A stretch of DNA of 49,565 nucleotides, taken from contig JAENYK010000023.1 of assembly GCA_016841825.1 (NCBI GenBank), positions 1 through 49,565 on the forward strand. The letters run 5' to 3'. Within the stretch, counting starts at the first letter, position 1; every line of letters begins with the position of its first letter. Position numbers and translations under genes: made by a program. Shown piece after piece: positions 43,799 through 49,565 of this stretch. This DNA is from Halothermothrix sp. (GTDB lineage: Bacteria > Bacillota > Halanaerobiia > DY22613). Below the pieces are notes generated by a model. The model made no database searches. It had not been told where the DNA came from and saw only the letters and a list, made by a program, of their open reading frames with translations.

Positions 43799-43903
43799 TA
43801 TCTTGTTCAGTACATAGACACATATAATCTAAACACATCATTCTGCTGTCATTCAGAAACGCTACTATTATTAAGATTCACCAGACTGAAAGGAGGCTTT
43901 TAA

Positions 43904-44599
43904 ATGCTTAATATTATTAATCTCACGAAACAATATGATAAAACACTGGCTGTTGATAATATCAGTTTTGAAGTCAAATCCGGAGAGATTGCCGTACTTC
44001 TTGGACCTAATGGTGCAGGGAAGAGTACAACGATCAAAAGTATAGCTGGACTGCTCAGGTACACCGGTTCTATCGAAATCTCCAACTTCCCTAACAAAAG
44101 TCTGGAAGCCAAAAGGCTTTTTGGTTATGTTCCAGAAGTGCCAGCTTTGTATGATATGCTCACCGTTTACGAGCACTTAGAATTCATCGCTCATGCCTAT
44201 AATGTTTCCAATTATCAACAGAAAGCGGAAATTTTGCTCAAACGATTTGAACTGGACGATAAACGGGACAAGCTAGGCAAAGAGTTGTCCAAAGGTATGC
44301 AGCAAAAAGTCAGTATCTGCTGTGCTTTACTACCCGAACCTGAAGTCATCTTATTTGATGAGCCAATGATTGGTCTTGACCCAAAAGCTATCAAAGAGTT
44401 AAAAAAACTTCTTTTAGAGCTTAAAGAACAGGGTAAAACTGTAATTATCAGTACCCACATTATTGATAGTATTGAAGAGATTTGGGACAAAGTTCTTATT
44501 ATGAATAATGCTAAGATTGTTCTCGTCAAAACTCGCGAAGAACTGGCTCAAGAAGCCCAATCCCTTGAGGATATCTTCTTTAAAGTTACGGAGGGATAA
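43904..44599 (+). CDS. ABC transporter ATP-binding protein
   Basis: 231 residues. Walker A is LGPNGAGKSTTIKS (about residues 37-50), the Q-loop region GYVPEVPALYDMLTVYEHL, the ABC signature reads LSKGMQQKVSI, Walker B is PEVILFDEPMIGLDP, and the H-loop STHIIDS. The arrangement matches export-type (ABC-2) ATPases. AAAGGAGG precedes the ATG. The permease gene starts one base after this stop, so the pair is translationally coupled. Confidence 0.94.
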   Translation: MLNIINLTKQYDKTLAVDNISFEVKSGEIAVLLGPNGAGKSTTIKSIAGLLRYTGSIEISNFPNKSLEAKRLFGYVPEVPALYDMLTVYEHLEFIAHAYNVSNYQQKAEILLKRFELDDKRDKLGKELSKGMQQKVSICCALLPEPEVILFDEPMIGLDPKAIKELKKLLLELKEQGKTVIISTHIIDSIEEIWDKVLIMNNAKIVLVKTREELAQEAQSLEDIFFKVTEG

Positions 44600-44600
44600 T

Positions 44601-46169
44601 ATGAGAGCACTTTACTATTTATTAATTACCAGTTTAAAAAATACTATCAAGGAACTAAAGAGAAAACCACTGGCACTAATTTTTTATATCGTTATTATTA
44701 TTGGCATGGGATTTCTGATCTTTATCAGTTTTCGTAAACCCATTCAAGCAGACCAGTTGAAGGGTTCTCAAGATCTCTTTACAGCCATCATCACTGGAGT
44801 TCTGCTGTTAATTTCCTACTTCTCTCTAAAGAATGGAATTGAGAAAGGGAGTTCTTTCTTTCGAATGGCTGATGTCAATCTGACATTTTCTGCTCCTATC
44901 TCACCGAAAAGTATTCTTATTTATGGATTTATCAAACAATTAGTGACTACAATTTTCACTATGGTCTTCTTTCTTTTCCAATTACCTTCACTCAGATTAA
45001 ACTTTGGAATTAGTGGTTCAAGCATAACGATTATTCTGATTAGCTTATTCTGCTTATTTGTCATCTTACCTCTCTTAGGTATTATTATCTATGCCTATGC
45101 TTCCAAATCGAGAAAGAACCGCAAATTGTCCAAAAATATTTTAAACGGTATTCTCTTTCTGACTCTGGGTATTTTTCTCTATGTACTGGTTCGAACCCAA
45201 AATTTTCTTCAGGCACTGATCATATTCCTTTCAAATGATATGTTAAACGCGATACCGCTTGTTGGTTGGTTTAGAGCTGTGATGGTTCAATCTGCTCAGG
45301 GTTTTAACTCTCACATGTATCTATACATTAGTTTGATTGTCGGTTTCTCTCTTTTATTGCTATACATTTTTGGTCGATTAAAAACTGATTATTATGAAGA
45401 TGTTCTGGAAGCTACTGAATATAAAGAATCTGTCTATAGAGCCAAAAAGGAAGGCACTAGTATCGAAGGTCTGCAAAATGATAAATTGAAGAAAGTTCAT
45501 TCCAGATATACGGGAACGGGAGCTAAAGCCATCTTTACCAGACACATGACAGAATATCGAAAGACCGGTTACTTCCTGATTAATCGAAATACCATTATTT
45601 TAGCCATTGTTGGGCTGGCTTCCAAATTCTTTTATTCCGGTGGAAATATTCGAACTGTTCTATACATGACTATCTATATGCTATTTTTCTTCTCTTTCCA
45701 GGGGAAATGGCTGCAAGAAACCAAAAAACCATATATCTATCTATTCCCCAGCAGTTCAGCGAGTAAACTGTTCTACGCAACTCTGGCGGATAATTTAAAA
45801 AATCTGGTTGATGGTTCATTTATTTTTATCGCAGCAGGAGTTGTTCTTAAAGCAGATATCTTGTCAATTCTATTATCCATCATTGCCTATACTTCCTATG
45901 GTAGTATTTACATCTATGGCGATGTACTGGGAAGAAGACTTTTTGGGGAAGTTCATAACAAGATTCTCAATGGAGCATTATCTATCCTGCTCTTAATATT
46001 TGCCATTGCTCCCGGTCTGATCATATCAATAATTGTTCAATTTAAGTTTGTACAAATCCCCTATATTAACTATTATTCCTATCTGATGCTAATCGGTTGG
46101 AATCTGTTAGTTGCTTCGATAATCTTAATCTCCAGCAGAGGCATCTTTAAGTATGTAGAAATGGAATAA
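44601..46169 (+). CDS. ABC exporter permease
   Basis: 522 residues with about 10-12 hydrophobic segments, starting MRALYYLLITSLKNTIKELKRKPLALIFYIV, the opening of the 'putative ABC exporter' permease family. A large cytoplasmic loop lies near residues 265-320 (TDYYEDVLEATEYKESVYRAKKEG). GGAGGGATAAT precedes the ATG at 44601; the open frame extends upstream inside the ATPase gene and is rejected. With the ATPase it forms a two-gene exporter. Substrate unknown; no bacteriocin or lipid genes adjacent. Confidence 0.88.
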   Translation: MRALYYLLITSLKNTIKELKRKPLALIFYIVIIIGMGFLIFISFRKPIQADQLKGSQDLFTAIITGVLLLISYFSLKNGIEKGSSFFRMADVNLTFSAPISPKSILIYGFIKQLVTTIFTMVFFLFQLPSLRLNFGISGSSITIILISLFCLFVILPLLGIIIYAYASKSRKNRKLSKNILNGILFLTLGIFLYVLVRTQNFLQALIIFLSNDMLNAIPLVGWFRAVMVQSAQGFNSHMYLYISLIVGFSLLLLYIFGRLKTDYYEDVLEATEYKESVYRAKKEGTSIEGLQNDKLKKVHSRYTGTGAKAIFTRHMTEYRKTGYFLINRNTIILAIVGLASKFFYSGGNIRTVLYMTIYMLFFFSFQGKWLQETKKPYIYLFPSSSASKLFYATLADNLKNLVDGSFIFIAAGVVLKADILSILLSIIAYTSYGSIYIYGDVLGRRLFGEVHNKILNGALSILLLIFAIAPGLIISIIVQFKFVQIPYINYYSYLMLIGWNLLVASIILISSRGIFKYVEME

Positions 46170-46240
46170 TTCAAAATCCTATTCATTCATCCCTTACCTA
46201 TAAAGGGTGGGGAATTTTCTGATAATCATAGGTCAAATTT

Positions 46241-46266
46241 AAAAGCAGGGTTCTCTCCCTGCTTTT
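46241..46266. terminator. Bidirectional terminator between the ABC permease and the 67-residue protein genes
   Basis: AAAAGCAGGG and CCCTGCTTTT form a perfect 10-bp stem with a 6-base loop. A and T runs serve both convergent genes. Confidence 0.88.
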
Positions 46267-46281
46267 ATCTTTTCCATGCTA

Positions 46282-46485
46282 TTATTCTCCTCCCCCGCGA
46301 ATCAATTTTAAAGGAGAATTATTTTGTGGAGCGGAAGCTATTTTTACAAGACTTTTCAGAGGTAAGACCGTAGTTAGTGGCAGATCGATAACCTTCAAAA
46401 TTGCCCTATCTCCGTCAAAAGCAGTAATCTGAAAGATCAGACTTTCAGGATCATTCCGGTTTATCACCAGATCACCTAATCTCAT
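46282..46485 (-). CDS. Small conserved-looking protein, unrecognised
   Basis: 67 residues: MRLGDLVINRNDPESLIFQITAFDGDRAILKVIDLPLTTVLPLKSLVKI, then a polar tail. The short beta-strand pattern (GDLV-x-FQI-x-AILKVIDLPL) resembles the SH3/KOW-like N-terminal segment of the sporulation protease YabG, but the protease domain is absent. AAGGGGATG lies five bases before the ATG, and it has a proper terminator, so it is probably a real gene. Function unknown. Confidence 0.65.
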   Translation of the reverse strand: MRLGDLVINRNDPESLIFQITAFDGDRAILKVIDLPLTTVLPLKSLVKIASAPQNNSPLKLIRGGGE

Positions 46486-46742
46486 AAAAACATCCCCTTA
46501 TTATCTCAATTACTAGATAATATGCTAAGGATGAGTTGAATATTCTAAATACTTAAATATCTCCTTTCTTTAATCAACAGATGCTTTGTAGCTGAGCAAA
46601 CACATTCCTTTCAGTTAATTATCGACAAACTCGTCATAACCTCATATTATATTCTATAAGAAAATTCAATACTGAACTCAGGCGACTAGCCTGAACATTA
46701 TACACTTTAAAAATATTGGACTTCTTTGCCCGATGAGTAACC

Positions 46743-47684
46743 TTAACAGGTATTCTGATTTATCTTCACAATAAAGTTAACTATATATTCTTCCAGTTGA
46801 CTCAATGCTGGTTGCTCAATCGGAAAATGACCACCATTCTCTAATATCTTCAAATATTTCTTACCCGTAAACTTATCAAAAGTCAGCTTACTCAAACTCA
46901 GTTCAGTCCATCTATCATCTCCTGGGTGAACCAATAAAAGTGGACATTTATTGAATTCTTCAGGTTCTACTTCCGGATGATAGTTTACCATTGAAGTTAT
47001 GAATTTTATCGGTACACTTGCTCCTGATGATGTTCTATCATTTATTAATAAACTTAAGATATCTTCATTATTCACGATAGCGTTCATATTTGCAACCATC
47101 TTCATAGGTATTTTAATTCTACTATTTAGCTTTTGTAATAACTCTAGTAGTATCAATCCAAGTCTACTAACATATTTGTTCACAGCCGAATGGTCCCGAA
47201 CTAACTGTAACCTTTGATCCAACAGATTTGTAAAGATCAAACCTGCCAGATGATCACTATTACACCCAACATGATAAGCTAACATTCCACCTGCACTTAA
47301 CCCAAACAAAATAATTGGCTTATTATCTTTTTGGGATTCATCTTCAACAAGATCTTTAACTAAATTTACCCAGTTAGAATATTCAAGATTACTCCCATCT
47401 GTCTGGGTAAACCCATATCCAGGGAGATCTGGACAGATGACTTCATAGCCCCGTTTAAAGAGTGGTACTCCAATAAAAGATAATAACCTTCCATTGCCTC
47501 CGACACCATGTAATAGGATTATTTTGACTTTTGCCGATGGATTAGGATAATAATCGATATGTACTCTGCAATGACCCCACTCCCAGTATCGTTCAAAAGG
47601 GTAATGATCCTCAGTAATTCTATTCTCATCGGGCAAAAATTTTTGCACTGTCTTCCAGGTTTCCTGTGTCCAATATGTCTTCAT
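46743..47684 (-). CDS. Alpha/beta hydrolase
   Basis: 313 residues with no signal peptide. The fold markers are ILLHGVGGNGRLLSFIG (oxyanion HG), VICPDLPGYGFTQ, nucleophile elbow LFGLSAGGMLAYHVG (Ser), acid LLVHPGDDRWTEL (Asp) and the histidine ENGGHFPIEQPAL. This is a complete catalytic triad. Lipase/esterase or lysophospholipase-like activity is the usual outcome for such sequences, but the substrate cannot be inferred. Monocistronic. Confidence 0.87.
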   Translation of the reverse strand: MKTYWTQETWKTVQKFLPDENRITEDHYPFERYWEWGHCRVHIDYYPNPSAKVKIILLHGVGGNGRLLSFIGVPLFKRGYEVICPDLPGYGFTQTDGSNLEYSNWVNLVKDLVEDESQKDNKPIILFGLSAGGMLAYHVGCNSDHLAGLIFTNLLDQRLQLVRDHSAVNKYVSRLGLILLELLQKLNSRIKIPMKMVANMNAIVNNEDILSLLINDRTSSGASVPIKFITSMVNYHPEVEPEEFNKCPLLLVHPGDDRWTELSLSKLTFDKFTGKKYLKILENGGHFPIEQPALSQLEEYIVNFIVKINQNTC

Positions 47685-47799
47685 AATATCTACTCCTTCA
47701 AAGTTCTCCGATCTGTCAAAATTTCAATTATCTAAAACCGTAAACCACTAATAATTATCGTATTTCGGAGAGAGATTATACCAACAGAAAACTCATCAA

Positions 47800-48333
47800 T
47801 TATCCGATTGCCGAGAAATAGCCACCTAAACTCATAAACATGATTACTATAACTAATATTCCCATGGCTATATTCCATATTTTAGATGGTTTTTTATACC
47901 AATTATAAATTCCCAATGACAATATTAAAGTCTGTAACACAACTTCTGGCAAACCAAATAAATGCTCTTTTAATGATACTGTTGTATAAATAACCCCTTC
48001 AACCGAACCGGGAGTAGGCCCACTCGTACCCAATATTGCCAACCCAAGGAATAGACCCCACAAGATTAACCAACCCTTACTTTTCTCCACAATAATTTCT
48101 TTAATCGGCCAGAGTACAATACTAAAGATGAGACCTCTAACTATCTGCAATAATGGTCCCAATGCTACCCAGGGAGAATCAGTTGGTCGCATAAATAAAG
48201 CTAAAGAACCTGAAGTAAATCTATCTGCATAGTTTAAAAAGAGAAGGGCCAGCAATCCCATCAGAAAATACGATACAATATGACAGGAAGTAATTCGCCA
48301 GAAAAACTTTAACCATTGTTTATAGTTTTGCAT
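47800..48333 (-). CDS. Multi-pass membrane protein, unrecognised
   Basis: 177 residues from MQNYKQWLKFFWRITSCH. There are about five hydrophobic segments, including FLMGLLALLFLNYA, LLQIVRGLIFSIVLWPI, WLILWGLFLGLAIL and IAMGILVIVIMFMSLG. The segment LGTSGPTPGSVEGVIYTT is conserved-looking. AAGGAGG lies eight bases before the ATG at 48333, so 21 upstream codons are rejected. The next gene upstream also encodes a small membrane protein and probably shares its transcript. Confidence 0.7.
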   Translation of the reverse strand: MQNYKQWLKFFWRITSCHIVSYFLMGLLALLFLNYADRFTSGSLALFMRPTDSPWVALGPLLQIVRGLIFSIVLWPIKEIIVEKSKGWLILWGLFLGLAILGTSGPTPGSVEGVIYTTVSLKEHLFGLPEVVLQTLILSLGIYNWYKKPSKIWNIAMGILVIVIMFMSLGGYFSAIG

Positions 48334-48376
48334 ACAATACGCCTCCTTGAAGATTAATAGTAAAATCTTGCGAAAA

Positions 48377-48679
48377 CTATTCTTTTGGCTTTTCATACCT
48401 TTTACATCCTACAGCAATCCTGATACTAAACAAAATTACAACAGTAACAAATATAACGGATATCCAAACTGTTTCGCAAAACCAGTATCCCAGAATACTG
48501 ATGAATACCAAAACTATACCCATAAAGATCAAATTGGTTCCAACCCATTTTGTCAAACCCTGCTTATCGATTATTCTTTTTTCTTCATATCCAGCAATTA
48601 TCTCTACAAAATTAAATTTCCAAATAGCACCCCCTAATCCTAGCACAAGTACACCAATAATGAAAAAAACAATTAACAT
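48377..48679 (-). CDS. DUF3784-like small membrane protein
   Basis: 100 residues. An N-terminal membrane helix (VFFIIGVLVLGLGGAIW) is followed by IIAGYEEKRIIDKQGLTKWVGTNLIF, the AGY-x-x-x-x-x-x-D-x-x-G-x-x-K/R-x-x-G pattern seen in DUF3784 proteins, then two membrane helices and a basic tail. GGGAGG lies seven bases before the ATG. Function unknown for the family. Confidence 0.72.
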   Translation of the reverse strand: MLIVFFIIGVLVLGLGGAIWKFNFVEIIAGYEEKRIIDKQGLTKWVGTNLIFMGIVLVFISILGYWFCETVWISVIFVTVVILFSIRIAVGCKRYEKPKE

Positions 48680-49073
48680 TAATCATCCTCCCTCGACTTC
48701 TAGTCTACTCATCGTTCCTCATAAAACCCAAAATTTTGATCGATCAGACAACTTGCTTCAGTCATCTTTCCCATTTTCTAGCCATCACTTCTGCTTTAAT
48801 CTCAAATATTCTTCACTACCAAATCTTAGAGCTTCAGGGATACTTCATACCACAATTGAACAATCTTATCAATATCTCTCCTCGTTTTTTCTTATCATAA
48901 CAACCTCCTCCCCTTGAGAAATCAATTCTCTAGAGTATGTGGTAACTTGAAGCTTTAATATTAGATATTGTGACAACTTTTCTAAGTAGCATAGGTTTTT
49001 CAATTATACTCCAATTAATAGACTATCTTCTTCGCTAACATCTAAACTGACCGATTCTTTAGTTAGTTAAAAT
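48680..49073. other. Gap containing a GNAT pseudogene
   Basis: No intact gene. The leftward promoter of the DUF3784-like gene should lie here, and a frameshifted acetyltransferase remnant occupies about 48735-48898. The right part, 48915-49073, is AT-rich with nothing I can support. Confidence 0.6.
48735..48898 (-). pseudogene. Frameshifted GNAT acetyltransferase remnant
   Basis: A good ribosome-binding site (GGGGAGGAGG) precedes ATG at 48898. The first frame gives MIRKNEER, a second frame gives IDKIVQLWYEVSLKL, then the first frame resumes with LRFGSEEYLRLKQK. Together they match the N-terminus of a common GNAT subgroup that begins MIRK-x-x-x-x-D-x-x-x-I-x-x-LW-x-x-x-S-x-KAHDF. The rest of the domain, including the acetyl-CoA loop, is missing. 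Confidence 0.6.
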
Positions 49074-49523
49074 CTAATAACCATAAAAAATCTCTACCTT
49101 ATGTGCACTTGATTCTTCCCTATCCCGCAATTTTAGCAATAAAGGACGAATAAACCCTCCCAGGTCATATTTATCAATATCGACCAGATCTACCCAGACA
49201 TACTCTTCAGCTTCTTCATTTAATACCACATTAGTAGAATTTGTTTTGCATTGATAGTCGATAAATATAAAATGCTTATTTTCACTGAGGGTTGTGCTAA
49301 ATATACTCTCTTTTACGCTTATCAGTTGAATATCGTAAATTTCTAAACCAGTTTCTTCCAAAATCTCTCTTTTAAGAGCCGCTTCCATCTTTTCGCCCAA
49401 TTCTATATGACCACCGGGAATGATATATTTGTTATTCCATTTATGAGATTTACAAAGAAGTATCTTGTTGTCCGGATTAAAAATAATCGCACTAACCGTT
49501 GGTTCAGGATTGTAGCGCGCCGA
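49074..49523 (-). pseudogene. Nudix hydrolase frame without a usable start codon
   Basis: The frame is open from 49523 to the stop at 49074. It reads SARYNPEPTVSAIIFN, then YIIPGGHIELGEKMEAALKREILEETGLEIYDI, a complete Nudix box (G-x5-E-x7-R-E-x2-E-E-x-G), and ends VEIFYGY. Relatives normally start a few residues before R-x-NPEPTV, but here a TAG (49526-49524) lies directly upstream and no ATG, GTG or TTG occurs before the Nudix box. Internal initiation at the Met at 49400 would destroy the catalytic motif. So either the start was lost or there is a sequence error near the GC-rich GCGCGCCGAC just upstream. It would otherwise hydrolyse nucleoside-diphosphate-linked compounds. Confidence 0.65.
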
Positions 49524-49565
49524 CTAGTTTAATAATTTAAGTCATTTACAATGATAATTTATAAG

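Larger units (their letters stand above)
43550..43903. other. Leader region of the ABC exporter genes with the second structured repeat
   Basis: It contains a strong promoter (43625-43653) and the structured repeat copy 2 (43709-43798). A second TATAAT near 43823 has no well-placed -35. The ribosome-binding site AAAGGAGG stands before the ABC gene. Nothing else is supportable. Confidence 0.6.

Noticed and set aside
46282-46485. Fragment of the sporulation protease YabG
   Set aside because: Only a short strand pattern is shared. The gene has its own ribosome-binding site and terminator and no trace of a protease domain nearby.
49511-49526. GC-rich GCGCGCCGAC-ACTAGT-like stretch resembling vector restriction sites
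   Set aside because: It does not contain a complete AscI site, the flanks are ordinary genomic AT-rich sequence, and the Nudix reading frame runs straight into it. It is more likely natural or a local error.
1-49565. CRISPR array or integrated prophage
   Set aside because: No regularly spaced direct repeats, Cas, integrase, capsid or terminase genes were seen.

Overview
The window is AT-rich chromosomal DNA from an anaerobic, amino-acid-fermenting member of the Bacillota. It most resembles Halanaerobiales, the outer-membrane-bearing clostridia-like lineage. That placement is an inference from four things: a selenocysteine-dependent glycine reductase operon behind a tandem glycine riboswitch, a Firmicutes-type rpmB / asp23 / fakA / degV / recG / rsmD / coaD block, strong AGGAGG ribosome-binding sites with consensus TTGACA-17-TATAAT promoters, and a TolC-like export protein with a signal peptide, which fits a diderm envelope. 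No rRNA, tRNA, CRISPR array, complete insertion sequence or prophage was seen.

Layout. 1-1.3 kb is a decayed edge: a truncated PAPS-reductase-like gene ends beside a hairpin, followed by a frameshifted gene remnant. 1.3-5.4 kb holds an ArsB/NhaD-type ion transporter, a ComFB-like protein, and an OmpR-type two-component operon led by a small ribbon-helix-helix protein. 5.6-10.2 kb holds an ATP-dependent PEP carboxykinase-like gene, a GH13 glucan enzyme with a LacI-type operator, and a small membrane protein. 10.2-17.5 kb is the housekeeping block. 17.6-26.1 kb holds a GNAT gene, an AviRa-like 23S rRNA methyltransferase, and fdhD next to a soluble three-subunit NAD-linked formate dehydrogenase (NuoE-, NuoF- and FdhA-like), which uses cysteine rather than selenocysteine at its active site. 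26.2-30.5 kb holds an orphan LytS-type histidine kinase, the TolC-like protein, and an unrecognised small secreted protein behind a perfect consensus promoter.

31.0-39.5 kb is the centrepiece, read leftwards: tandem glycine riboswitch with terminator, grdX, trxB (fused to a dead thioredoxin domain), trxA, grdE, grdA (in-frame UGA = Sec), grdB (in-frame UGA = Sec), grdC, grdD. Glycine turns on the operon. Electrons from NAD(P)H pass through TrxB and TrxA to Sec-containing GrdA. GrdE/GrdB activate glycine and GrdC/GrdD release acetyl phosphate, which yields ATP. 39.8-42.5 kb is a fumarase (two-subunit, class I) plus malic enzyme operon converting fumarate to pyruvate. 42.7-46.2 kb has a manganese-catalase-like gene and an ABC exporter pair. 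46.2-49.5 kb carries small membrane proteins, an alpha/beta hydrolase, a frameshifted GNAT pseudogene and a Nudix frame without a start codon.

The least explained signal is a ~90-bp structured repeat present twice (about 30508-30595 and 43709-43798). It resembles the right end / omega-RNA scaffold of IS200/IS605-TnpB elements, but no tnpB is nearby. One copy sits just downstream of a strong extended -10 promoter and upstream of the ABC exporter.
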